Source: Chryseobacterium luteum (GTDB taxonomy: Bacteria; Bacteroidota; Bacteroidia; Flavobacteriales; Weeksellaceae). From it: 64,000 nt of DNA. The stretch is taken from assembly GCF_000737785.1 (NCBI RefSeq), contig NZ_JPRO01000002.1, positions 186,001 to 250,000 of the forward strand, in the 5' to 3' direction. Position numbers and translations under genes: made by a program. Positions 24,688 to 34,170 of this stretch are shown in pieces. A model generated the notes under the pieces. That model saw nothing but the letters and a program-made list of their open reading frames with translations. It did not search any database and had not been told where the DNA came from. How positions within the stretch are numbered: the first letter of the stretch is position 1; every line of letters begins with the position of its first letter.

Positions 24688-25401
24688 TTATTCCATAAAA
24701 ATATCATCACTTGGAATAAGTCCATTTTTTTTAGCTTGTTCAAAGTCATTTTGAGAGATAAATATAACATTTGCTATTTGGTCAATCGCTGGTAAAGCAA
24801 TAAATTTTTTGTTATTATTTGTTTTTGGCAATAATTGTTCATTAATTAATTGTTCAATAAAATTTGTATCAATCCAGTCTTGAATTTCATTGATGTCAAC
24901 GGTATATTTTAATTCTTCGTTTTTATTTGTCAAGATTGTTATATTGATTAAATTTCTTTTTTCAACAACATTTATTTTTTTGATTTGATTTTCAATTTCA
25001 GCAATTTTAATCATTTCTTTTAGAAGATTTTTGTAAGATTCTGCGGTTTCAAAACCTTCAGTGTCAAAACTCAAGTCTTCTAACGCTAAAAAAGAATAAT
25101 TTACTTCTAAATCGTTCTCAAGAATTTTAATAATTTCTTTCTTTTTATCTTCGTTTTTTTCATCAAACCAACTAAAACTTTTTAACACTTTTATATATTC
25201 TGATTTGCCTTTTGCTGTTAAAATTCTATATTCATCAATTCTTATTGAATCATTTTCAAAGCCGAATTTAGAAACACCTTCATTTGGCAAAGCTGGTAAA
25301 ACTTGTTTTGAAAACATTTCATTTTTTGTTTGTGAGCAAGATAATACAGTAAATAAAATACTTAATGTCGTGAATATTTCTTTTAGTAGGGTTGTTTTCA
25401 T
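24688..25401 (-). CDS. Hypothetical lipoprotein, cassette-borne
   Basis: A 237-residue protein. The start at 25401 gives a lipoprotein signal (MKTTLLKEIFTTLSILFTVL then SCSQ); codons further upstream lie inside the attC-like site of the preceding cassette. The mature part is Lys/Glu/Asn-rich with predicted alpha/beta structure (YRILTAKGKSEYIKVLKSFS, NVVEKRNLINITILTNKNEE). The C-terminus, LPAIDQIANVIFISQNDFEQ, has no recognised motif. Family unknown. It is a single-gene cassette; an envelope lipoprotein as cassette cargo is common in integron arrays. Confidence 0.65.
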   Translation of the reverse strand: MKTTLLKEIFTTLSILFTVLSCSQTKNEMFSKQVLPALPNEGVSKFGFENDSIRIDEYRILTAKGKSEYIKVLKSFSWFDEKNEDKKKEIIKILENDLEVNYSFLALEDLSFDTEGFETAESYKNLLKEMIKIAEIENQIKKINVVEKRNLINITILTNKNEELKYTVDINEIQDWIDTNFIEQLINEQLLPKTNNNKKFIALPAIDQIANVIFISQNDFEQAKKNGLIPSDDIFME

Positions 25402-25412
25402 AAAATGTCGCA

Positions 25413-25540
25413 TAACGTTTCGGGGCTTGGCGAAGGCGGGGATTTTTAGCACAAAAGTTCAATAGAATTACTACCGTTGAACCTTGCACAAAAGCTCAAT
25501 CGAAGAACTTCAGCCCCGCTTTTGGCAAACCCTTGTTAGC
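25413..25540 (-). other. attC-like site 1
   Basis: Left end taacgtttcggggcttggcg with aaggcgggg next; right end cttcagccccgcttttggca followed by aacccttgttagcc. Inverted halves: cttggcgaaggcggggat against ccccgcttttggcaaac. The stop codon of the first cassette gene (25536-25538) is formed by the taaca of the right-hand core itself. The middle repeats acaaaagttcaat and acaaaagctcaatcgaagaac. Confidence 0.82.
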
Positions 25541-26207
25541 CACAGTTTTTATTTTCGGTTAGTTCTTGTTTCAAATTGTCTGTAACTAAGTTGTTTGTAG
25601 TTAAATAACAACTCATTGTTTTTAAAAACTTCTTTGCTTGTTTTAAATAGTCTTTGTCAAATTTTGTATTGTCAACTATTTCTAAATTTCTATACGCTCT
25701 CAAAATAAATCGTCCAGCACCTTCAAAATGCTTACTTATAAATAGCGTCCCAATCAAAGACACGTAAGATACAAACTCGTATTGAATATGATTTCTTTTT
25801 AGATACTCAATTGGTAATTGCTCATTCATACTTTGAAAAGGGGAAATAATTCCAATGTCTTTCAAGTATTTTTCTTTTTCAATTACAAACCAGTCGTCCA
25901 ATATTTCTCCGTTCAAATCGGTTTCAAGTTGGTAGTAACCAATTCCTTCTAAATTTTCAGTCCAATATTGGTTTTCAACATACAAACCTATTTTAGTTCT
26001 GATAATTGAAGTGCCATTTCGTCTGTCAATGTGATAGACAAATCCATCGAACTTTGTAATGATTTCGTCTTGCCTAAAACCTCCTAAAAAGTCCTTATCA
26101 TCTGAGTTGTTAGCAAAAATTTTGTCAAGAGTGTCAAACGCAGTCTTTTTTAAGTCAAATGACTTAACTCTTTCTTTCAATAATAGTTCAAGTTCTTGGT
26201 CTGTCAT
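25536..26207 (-). CDS. Hypothetical protein, first cassette
   Basis: A 223-residue soluble protein of unknown family, next to the attI-like site and therefore the cassette most likely to be expressed. The ATG at 26207 (MTDQELELLLKERVKSF) is preferred over a TTG further upstream that lies across the recombination point. Features: KFDGFVYHIDRRNGTSIIRT and VENQYWTENLEGIGYYQLET, a beta-rich middle; helical C-terminus with KDYLKQAKKFLKTMSCYL. Its stop codon lies inside the attC core, a sign of cassette origin. Confidence 0.65.
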   Translation of the reverse strand: MTDQELELLLKERVKSFDLKKTAFDTLDKIFANNSDDKDFLGGFRQDEIITKFDGFVYHIDRRNGTSIIRTKIGLYVENQYWTENLEGIGYYQLETDLNGEILDDWFVIEKEKYLKDIGIISPFQSMNEQLPIEYLKRNHIQYEFVSYVSLIGTLFISKHFEGAGRFILRAYRNLEIVDNTKFDKDYLKQAKKFLKTMSCYLTTNNLVTDNLKQELTENKNCG

Positions 26208-26215
26208 AAAATTGT

Positions 26216-26325
26216 GGCTAACGTCCAAATTTACGCAATGCGATAATATGGACTATACACAATTGCGCTAATGTTGTTTTAATTTTAGTTATCTATTTGT
26301 TAATCATAAAATTAAAATTTATTAT
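26216..26325 (-). other. attI-like site with embedded cassette promoter
   Basis: Between the integrase ATG and the first cassette. On the cassette strand: gcgcaat direct or near-direct repeats, then TAAATTTG (complement of 26226-26233, a perfect Bacteroidota -7 box), then GGACGTTAGCC with the presumed crossover at the GTT. A near-copy exists at 21077-21178. A -33 TTG at the usual distance is clear in the second copy (tattgtat) but not in this one. In integrons the Pc promoter also lies in or beside attI, so first-cassette transcription from here is plausible. Confidence 0.65.
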
Positions 26326-26331
26326 ATTTGG
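26304..26331 (+). promoter_or_regulatory. Probable integrase promoter
   Basis: A perfect -7 box TATATTTG at 26324-26331 with tttg about 17-19 bases upstream, in the spacing normal for the Bacteroidota primary sigma factor. The integrase ATG follows 22 bases later. Confidence 0.6.
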
Positions 26332-26352
26332 ATAAACGCACAAACTTTAAAA

Positions 26353-27186
26353 ATGAATAAAAATTATGTAGAAGATTTTGCTACGATATTGCGCCTTCAG
26401 CGGTATGCAAAAAGCAGTATTAAAACCTATACCTCTCATTTGTCTTATTTTTTGAAACTCTCCGCAAAGTTTCAACCTGAAGATATCACACAAAAACAAT
26501 TGGAAGATTTTGTTATCTGGCTCGTTGAAAAGAAAAAAGTGGGATCATCTTATCAAAAAGCAATGATTTCTACTATTGTGAAATTTTATAAAGAAACTTT
26601 TCAAAGAACAATTAATTTAAAACATCTTTACCCTCAAAGAAGTGAAAATAAATTGCCGAAATTTTTAACTAAAATGGAAGTGAAAAAGATTTTAGATTCT
26701 ACTTCCAATATAAAACATAAAGCAATTCTTACAACCATTTACTCTTGTGGTCTCAGATTAGGCGAATTATTAGAACTTAAAATTTCTGATATTAAAACAG
26801 ATCAGAATATTCTGCTAATCAGACAAGCAAAAGGAAATAAAGATAGAGTAGTAATGCTCTCCTTCAAACTTATTGAGCTACTGAGAGAATATTATAAAAT
26901 CTATAACCCTACAAAATATTTATTTGAAGGTTCTGAAAATGAAAAATATTCTCAGAGAAGCGTTCAGCAGATTATGAAGTCATCACTGAAAAAATCTGGT
27001 GTAGATTCTCCTGCCTCCGTTCACACGTTGCGGCATTCTTATGCGACACATCTTTTAGAAAACGGGACAAATATTAGAATCATTAAAGAGCTTTTAGGAC
27101 ACAATAATATCAAAACAACGGAGATTTATACACATATTACGGATGTCAGCAAAAATAATATAAAAAGTCCTTTAGATTTTCTATAA
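26353..27186 (+). CDS. IntI-like tyrosine recombinase without the IntI-specific insert
   Basis: A 277-residue site-specific recombinase. The N-terminal SAM-like domain (YAKSSIKTYTSHLSYFLKLS, residues 18-37) aligns with IntI and XerC. NKLPKFLTKMEVKKIL matches the IntI block RLPVVLTPDEVVRIL. All catalytic residues are visible: Arg135 (SCGLRLGELL), Lys160 (RQAKGNKDR), His224 and Arg227 (VHTLRHSYATHLL), His250 (LLGHNNIKTTE) and Tyr259 (IYTHI). The C-terminus KSPLDFL copies the SPLD ending of IntI. The extra segment of about 20 residues between the second and third boxes of true IntI proteins is absent (NPTKYLFEG instead). The gene is divergent from the cassette array and ends 64 bases from the groEL stop. 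Confidence 0.88.
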   Translation: MNKNYVEDFATILRLQRYAKSSIKTYTSHLSYFLKLSAKFQPEDITQKQLEDFVIWLVEKKKVGSSYQKAMISTIVKFYKETFQRTINLKHLYPQRSENKLPKFLTKMEVKKILDSTSNIKHKAILTTIYSCGLRLGELLELKISDIKTDQNILLIRQAKGNKDRVVMLSFKLIELLREYYKIYNPTKYLFEGSENEKYSQRSVQQIMKSSLKKSGVDSPASVHTLRHSYATHLLENGTNIRIIKELLGHNNIKTTEIYTHITDVSKNNIKSPLDFL

Positions 27187-27193
27187 AATATAA

Positions 27194-27222
27194 AAAACCG
27201 CCCAGAAAATCTGAACGGTTTT
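27194..27222. terminator. Bidirectional terminator between integrase and groEL
   Basis: Stem aaaaccg / cggtttt around a 15-base loop. On the minus strand (groEL direction) it is followed by a run of T; on the plus strand by ttttaaattt. It serves the convergent groEL and integrase genes. Confidence 0.7.
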
Positions 27223-27250
27223 AAATTTATATTTTCTCAGCGACACACTG

Positions 27251-28992
<1,742 letters not shown>

Positions 28993-28995
28993 TTA

Positions 28996-29274
28996 TTACC
29001 CGATGATTCCCAACAGATCTCCTTCCTTAACGATTAAAAAATCTTTCCCTTCCAATTTTAATTCAGAACCTGAATATTTTCCATAAAGAACTTTGTCACC
29101 TACCTGAACAGTTGTAGGCTCATCTTTTTTACCCGGGCCTACTGCTACTACTGTACCTTCCTGTGGTTTTTCTTTTGCGGTGTCCGGAATAATAATACCT
29201 GAAGCTGTTTTAGTTTCTGCAGCGATCGGCTCGATCAAAACTCTGTCTGCTAATGGTTTAAAGTTTACTGACAT
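28996..29274 (-). CDS. groS: Co-chaperonin GroES
   Basis: A 92-residue co-chaperonin that caps the GroEL ring. The N-terminus [20 protein letters not shown], the mobile loop ([19 protein letters not shown]) that docks on GroEL, and the conserved strands [11 protein letters not shown] and [14 protein letters not shown] are all present. The length is normal. It is the first gene of a two-gene operon with groEL 120 bases downstream. No CIRCE element is seen upstream. Confidence 0.98.
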   Translation of the reverse strand: MSVNFKPLADRVLIEPIAAETKTASGIIIPDTAKEKPQEGTVVAVGPGKKDEPTTVQVGDKVLYGKYSGSELKLEGKDFLIVKEGDLLGIIG

Positions 29275-29381
29275 AATATATTTATTTTTTAATTATTCTG
29301 TAATGTAATTGTCTAAATGTGTGCCAAGCAACGGAAACGAAATTTTTGGCAGATTTTTGTTTGGGGATGTGAAATTTTGGC

Positions 29382-29416
29382 AGAAAAAAAGTCACCCCTG
29401 TTTGTGAGGTGACTTT
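29382..29416 (-). terminator. Terminator of the M1 peptidase gene
   Basis: Stem aaagtcacc / ggtgacttt with an 11-base loop; on the minus strand it is followed by a T run. It ends the peptidase transcript before groES. Confidence 0.8.
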
Positions 29417-29487
29417 GATATGTTTAATGAACCGGATGCTTTGTAAATCCTTGTGTTAATTTTTTAGCTCTTATCTGAATTCAGGTT

Positions 29488-31878
29488 TTAGTCTTTCTTG
29501 CCTGCTGCCTGCATTGGGTTTACCTTTCGGGTGGCTCCTCCTCTTACCGGGCCTTCTTCCTGTTTCTGTTTAAACAGCTGGAATTTTGAAGCCTGGCCTT
29601 CTGTACCGCTGCTGTTCCATAAGTTATTGGAAGTGTCAATATCCGCAGTTTCTCTCATCGGGTCAAGCTGTATCGATTTTATTTTTTTATCAAAATAATA
29701 AGTTTTTGAAACTTTCTGTTCGTTCTGTCTCCATATCTGGGCAGATGACTTATCATAAAGCTTCGATCCGTCTTCAAAAGTGAATTCAAGGATGATCGGC
29801 ATTACCAGTCCGCCTTTATTCACAAAATCAATCTGGTAGCCCGTAAAATTTTTGAATTTCTCCTTATCCACGGCGTCCAGAGGAAGTGTGGCTTCCGTCT
29901 TTAATGTATATTCCTTCTCGGCATCCACTTTTTCCTGGCCTCTGTCATACCTGTAATAGAAGTCCTGCAGATCCTTATCCTTATCTACATAGAATGTGAT
30001 GTTTTTATCCTCTTTGTTTCTGATTTTTGAAATATCTTCAAACGGGTTCTGAAGTGGCTTTTCCACTTTATATTTTGTTTCATTGGCTTCCTTTGGCGGT
30101 GTATTGAGGTCCGGAACGGCAACCGTTACTTTATCGATGGCAATATCTACCGGATCTGTTCCGTAAAACCAGCCTCTCCAGAACCAGTCCAGATCCTCAC
30201 CGCTCGCATCTTCCATTGTACGGAAAAAATCTGCAGGTTCAGGATGCTTGAAAGCCCATCTTTTGGCATATGTTTTAAAAGCTTTGTCAAATAATTCTCT
30301 TCCCATGATCGTTTCACGGAGAATATTTAATCCTGTAGCTGGTTTTGAGTAAGCGTTCGGACCAAACTGAATGATGTTTTCAGAATTGCTCATAATCGGT
30401 TCCAGCTGGTCTTTCGGCAGCTTCATATAATCTGTGATCGTCCATGCCGGACCTCTTTTTGAAGGGAATTTGTTATCCCATTTCTCTTCCGTAAGATATT
30501 CTGTGAATGTATTCAGTCCTTCATCCATCCAGCTCCACTGTCTTTCATCGGAATTGATGATCATCGGGAAGAAATTATGTCCTACTTCGTGGATCACAAC
30601 TCCTATCATGCCGTTTTTAGTTCCTTCAGAATAGGTTCCGTCCTTTTCCGTCCTTCCGAAATTGAAGCAGATCATAGGATACTCCATTCCGTTGGCCGCT
30701 TCTACAGACTGCGCCACAGGATACGGGTAAGGAATTGTGAATTCAGAATATGTTTTGATGGTGTGGGCCACTGCTTTTGTAGAATATTTTCTGTAAAGAG
30801 CATAAGCCTCTTTTGGATAGAAACTCATGGCCATCACTTTATTGTTGTTTTCAGGAATTGTAACGCGCATTCCATCCCAGACAAATTTTCTGGATGAGGT
30901 CCATGCGAAATCTCTTACATCATCAGCCGAAAACACCCATGTTTTTCGCTGTTTGGAATGATTTTTTTCAGCCTTTTTCGCTTCATCCAATGTTACGATC
31001 TCGATAGGTTCGGCAGCGCTTTCAGCTTTTCTGTACCTGGCCATCTGGTCCGAAGTTAAAACCTGCTCATAGTTTTTACATTCGCCGGTTCCGCCTACAA
31101 TATGATCCGCAGGGACATTCATTGAAACTTTAAAATTTCCGAACACCAACGCGAATTCACCGCGTCCTGTGAACTGATGGTTCTGCCATCCGTGAAAATC
31201 GCTGTACACACACATTCTTGGATACCATTGAGTCATTGTATACAGGTCGTTCCCGTCTTCAGCGAAATTTTCATAACCGCCGCGGCCGCCCATTTTAATC
31301 CTGTTCGGGATATTATAGTTCCAGTCTACCTTAAAGACCAGTTTTTCTCCTTTCTTTAAAACCTTCGGCAGATCGATGCGCATCATCGTTTTGTTCACCG
31401 TATATTTCAGAGGACTTCCGGAGGCATCAGTTACCTTTTCAAGGTTCACACCATAGCCGTTGTCTTTTGCCGGAAGATCAGTTACTTTGAGCTGCTGGTC
31501 ATTGGAAGAAGCCGGAAGGGTAGAGGAAGACCCGAACCCTGCATTTTTAACATTGGATTGTTGATTTTCGTCCAGCTGAAGCCAGATATAATCCAGATCA
31601 TCCGGAGAATTGTTGTAATAGGTAATGGTTTCCGAACCTTTCAGGTTTCTTTTGTCTTCATCAAGGTAAGCCGTAATATCGTAGTCAGCCCTGTTCTGCC
31701 AATATCCCTGTCCAGGTGCTCCTGAAGCTGTTCTGTAAATATTGGGAGTAGGAAGAATGGTTCCAAGCTGTTCGAACCTGTTTCCGTGGTTACTTCCGGG
31801 ATTATTCTGGATATTTTGTGCGGCAAAGCCTGCATATGCAAATACTGAAAATGAAAATAGGGCTGCTTTTAATTTCAT
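29488..31878 (-). CDS. M1-family zinc metallopeptidase, exported
   Basis: A 796-residue aminopeptidase-type enzyme. A signal peptide (MKLKAALFSFSVFAYAGFAA) sends it to the envelope. An N-terminal saddle domain (about residues 60-330) precedes the thermolysin-like domain: GMEYPM (397-402) in place of the GxMEN exopeptidase motif, zinc ligands His430 and His434 in VVIHEVGHNFF, and Glu453 in WMDEGLNTFTE. It lacks the usual C-terminal helical repeat and ends in a beta-rich tail with KVNPMQAAGKKD. Role: probably degradation of extracytoplasmic peptides. The tail residues are unlike a T9SS signal. Confidence 0.93.
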   Translation of the reverse strand: MKLKAALFSFSVFAYAGFAAQNIQNNPGSNHGNRFEQLGTILPTPNIYRTASGAPGQGYWQNRADYDITAYLDEDKRNLKGSETITYYNNSPDDLDYIWLQLDENQQSNVKNAGFGSSSTLPASSNDQQLKVTDLPAKDNGYGVNLEKVTDASGSPLKYTVNKTMMRIDLPKVLKKGEKLVFKVDWNYNIPNRIKMGGRGGYENFAEDGNDLYTMTQWYPRMCVYSDFHGWQNHQFTGRGEFALVFGNFKVSMNVPADHIVGGTGECKNYEQVLTSDQMARYRKAESAAEPIEIVTLDEAKKAEKNHSKQRKTWVFSADDVRDFAWTSSRKFVWDGMRVTIPENNNKVMAMSFYPKEAYALYRKYSTKAVAHTIKTYSEFTIPYPYPVAQSVEAANGMEYPMICFNFGRTEKDGTYSEGTKNGMIGVVIHEVGHNFFPMIINSDERQWSWMDEGLNTFTEYLTEEKWDNKFPSKRGPAWTITDYMKLPKDQLEPIMSNSENIIQFGPNAYSKPATGLNILRETIMGRELFDKAFKTYAKRWAFKHPEPADFFRTMEDASGEDLDWFWRGWFYGTDPVDIAIDKVTVAVPDLNTPPKEANETKYKVEKPLQNPFEDISKIRNKEDKNITFYVDKDKDLQDFYYRYDRGQEKVDAEKEYTLKTEATLPLDAVDKEKFKNFTGYQIDFVNKGGLVMPIILEFTFEDGSKLYDKSSAQIWRQNEQKVSKTYYFDKKIKSIQLDPMRETADIDTSNNLWNSSGTEGQASKFQLFKQKQEEGPVRGGATRKVNPMQAAGKKD

Positions 31879-31945
31879 TACCGAATTGATTTAATAATTA
31901 TCAAAGATAATAATAAGTAGTTGAAAAGTTAAAAATGTTTCAATG

Positions 31946-32527
31946 TTAAAACGGAATTCTCTCCAAAGCCATTTTTAAAGATAAAGCAAATACTCCGGAA
32001 GATACAAAAAGGATCCAGTCCTTCTTGTTAACCTTAAAAATGTTCAGCAAAATAAATAAAAGGATAAGAATGGCTGATACAATGACGATCTGCCCCAGTT
32101 CCAGCCCGATATTAAAGCCTAACAAAGGAACAGCAATGCTCTGGCTTTTGGCGATCATTATCCTTGCCGTATTCGCAAACCCCATTCCATGGATGAGGCC
32201 AAAGATCAGGGCAAGATAATAATTGGCCCGCATCAGCGTCTGCTTTTTATTTTTCATCAGAATGTTATCCAGAGAAGTCAGAACAATAGTCAAAGGAATT
32301 AAAAACTCCACCCAGGCAGAAGGTACCCTGAAGACATCAAGAATGCTCAGGGCAAGTGTAATGGAATGCCCGATGGTAAAAGCTGTCACAAGAATCAGTA
32401 TTTTTTTCCAGTCACTGTAAGAATATACGGCAATCAGGGCCAGAACAAAAAGCTGGTGGTCCAGTGCGTCCAGAGAAATAATGTGTTCCCAGCCGAGGTT
32501 TAAATAAAATAGAAAATCCTGCATCAT
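31946..32527 (-). CDS. HupE/UreJ-family membrane protein
   Basis: A 193-residue integral membrane protein with about six helices. LDALDHQLFVLALIAVYSYS contains the conserved His of the family; VTAFTIGHSITLALSILDV and LALIFGLIHGMGFANTARI carry the other two histidine motifs (GHS, HGMGF). HupE/UreJ members are nickel or cobalt permease-like or accessory proteins; in Bacteroidota they usually occur with an M1 peptidase and a DUF6702 protein, as here, not with hydrogenase or urease. The substrate is therefore open. Confidence 0.85.
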   Translation of the reverse strand: MMQDFLFYLNLGWEHIISLDALDHQLFVLALIAVYSYSDWKKILILVTAFTIGHSITLALSILDVFRVPSAWVEFLIPLTIVLTSLDNILMKNKKQTLMRANYYLALIFGLIHGMGFANTARIMIAKSQSIAVPLLGFNIGLELGQIVIVSAILILLFILLNIFKVNKKDWILFVSSGVFALSLKMALERIPF

Positions 32528-32592
32528 AACGTAAAAATATAATGCGTACGAAAATAATGATTAATTTCGAACAAATTTTAAGGTCAGGACAT

Positions 32593-33093
32593 ATGAAGAA
32601 TTTATGGCTTTTTTTATTACCGGCATTTTTGTTATTTTCTTTTTCAAAAGTGAAGCATCCTTATCATGTGGGTTCTGTAGAAGTTAATTATAATGCCAAA
32701 TCACAAACTTTTGAGATCACTGGCAGGTTTTTCCTGGATGACCTGGAAAACGGACTGGGCAAAAAATACGGAAGTTCTTTCCATTTTAATGACGAAAAAT
32801 ATAAAGCCAGGCTTAATGAGGCACTGGAAAAGTACTGTGCAGACTATTTTAAATTAAAAGCTGACGGCAGGTTTTTAAAAGTAAATTATGTAGGGTATGA
32901 GGAAGACAGTGAGTCGGTCAATGTTTTTCTTGAATCGGAAACGGTGGCGTCGCCTAAAAAAGTAGAGACGGCAGTCAGTTTTCTGTACAATCTTTATGAT
33001 GATCAAATCAATATTGTTCATCTGATTGTGAATGGTGAGAGGAAAAGTGAAAAGCTTACCTACCCGAACCGTTATCTGTACCGGCAGTTTTAA
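32593..33093 (+). CDS. DUF6702 family exported protein
   Basis: A 166-residue protein with a signal peptide (MKNLWLFLLPAFLLFSFS); the ATG at 32593 is preferred because longer starts place residues before it. The mature part begins VKHPYHVGSVEVNYN, the sign of DUF6702, and continues FEITGRFFLDDLENGLGKKY and ending strand VIHLIVNGERKSEKL-like text (INIVHLIVNGERKSEKLTYP). Function unknown. It is divergent from the HupE/UreJ gene with a 65-base shared upstream region, and such neighbours are conserved in flavobacteria. Confidence 0.8.
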   Translation: MKNLWLFLLPAFLLFSFSKVKHPYHVGSVEVNYNAKSQTFEITGRFFLDDLENGLGKKYGSSFHFNDEKYKARLNEALEKYCADYFKLKADGRFLKVNYVGYEEDSESVNVFLESETVASPKKVETAVSFLYNLYDDQINIVHLIVNGERKSEKLTYPNRYLYRQF

Positions 33094-33202
33094 TTTCGCG
33101 CTGTTTTTTAGTTTTTCATCAGATTTAACTATTAAAAACTTATAATTGGGTAGTATTTAGTTAATTAATTAATATTTTTTTTATTTTATATTTAAAAATA
33201 GT

Positions 33203-33576
33203 TATATTTGCATGTGTTTGCTTCAGTATAACTGATTTTTGGTTAATGATTTTAAATGAATCTGATCAAAACTTTAAAATTTACGGATGTGAGCCATGGA
33301 AGTTTTTGAATATGTCAGGTATTGCGCTTAAGTAGAGATTGAATATTTTTTTCTAAATTTACTCTGATAATGATTGTTTTTAATTGATATTCAGCAGAAA
33401 TTAGAAATAAAAAGGGGATTCGTCAGAAGGCAGCGAAATGCAAGCTTTCTAAACATTTAAATCACCCAGCCAATAGTTAAACGCGATGTAAAAATTCCCA
33501 CTACCATATTTAAGGCAGCAGATTCTAACAACACAAATTGTTAACAAGCACTTACGTTCCCTGTAGGTGTTTTTTA
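33203..33576 (+). ncRNA. Possible orphan structured RNA
   Basis: The 480-base gap 33094-33573 holds a perfect -7 box (TATATTTG, 33203-33210) and, about 340 bases later, an intrinsic terminator on the same strand (cacttac / gtaggtg at 33549-33569, then seven T). No gene on this strand lies between; only a 17-codon frame starts at 33256. The downstream gene is on the other strand, so this is not a leader. It lacks the marks of tmRNA (no 3' CCA acceptor) and RNase P RNA (no gaggaaagtcc). 6S-like or a novel RNA is possible. The -33 box is poor. Confidence 0.35.
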
Positions 33577-34170
33577 TTTATGATCCATTTGAATCAGGGT
33601 ATTGATTCCTTTGGCGTGAGCAAGAAGATCAGGAAAAAAATTGTTGTAACACTCCTGGAGAAAAGGTTTGTTGTCCAGGAATGCTTCGAAAACGGGAATA
33701 TCCGGACTCAGGTATTTTGCTTTATTAAGAACATTGCGCATGCTGAATCTGATGGTCTGGTCCTTACGGTAATTAAACAGCCAGTCATCCTGTTCCATTT
33801 TAGCCAGCATTATCTTGAAATTTTCAGGAAGCCATTCATCATGTTCATTCAGAACTCTGTAGACCCGCAGGGAATGGGCTTTCCATTCAGCTAAAGAATG
33901 CAGGGAAAGATCGGTGGCCACGAAATAATCCATGGCAACATCCACAAAAGCACCTGCATAGAGCCTTACCAGCGGAGAAAATGCCTTTTTCGCTTCGTGT
34001 ATGGCGGGATGAGAATCTGTAAATGTATCCACTGCCCTGTGCATGGTAATTCCGTCCTGGATATCTTTCGGAAAGGAATACCGGTCTTTGTTCCGGATAA
34101 AATCTTCAAGAAACTGTCCTACGATCTGTCCGTCCGAAAAAGCGAGAAAAGAATGAGCTAAATAATTCAT
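33574..34170 (-). CDS. AcpH-like acyl carrier protein phosphodiesterase
   Basis: A 198-residue protein of the ACP phosphodiesterase (AcpH) family, which removes the 4'-phosphopantetheine group from acyl carrier protein. It starts MNYLAHSFLAFSDGQIVGQF and contains ITMHRAVDTFTDSHPAIHEA and GAFVDVAMDYFVATD, the His/Asp blocks of the HD-type metal site. The length is typical. Its stop lies four bases past the terminator of the plus-strand RNA candidate. It overlaps the VanW gene by four bases at its 5' end. Confidence 0.9.
   Translation of the reverse strand: MNYLAHSFLAFSDGQIVGQFLEDFIRNKDRYSFPKDIQDGITMHRAVDTFTDSHPAIHEAKKAFSPLVRLYAGAFVDVAMDYFVATDLSLHSLAEWKAHSLRVYRVLNEHDEWLPENFKIMLAKMEQDDWLFNYRKDQTIRFSMRNVLNKAKYLSPDIPVFEAFLDNKPFLQECYNNFFPDLLAHAKGINTLIQMDHK

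Noticed and set aside
22245..26325. CRISPR array as an explanation of the repeated palindromes.
   Set aside because: Units are 90-135 bases, divergent, spaced by whole genes and placed at gene ends; no cas genes are present.
29275..29345. A sigma-54 type promoter upstream of groES (ttggcac on the minus strand).
   Set aside because: The -12 GC element is missing, and a heat-shock operon under sigma-54 would be unexpected.
33203..33576. tmRNA, RNase P RNA or a riboswitch.
   Set aside because: No 3' acceptor end, no gaggaaagtcc core, and the following gene is on the opposite strand, so it cannot be its leader.
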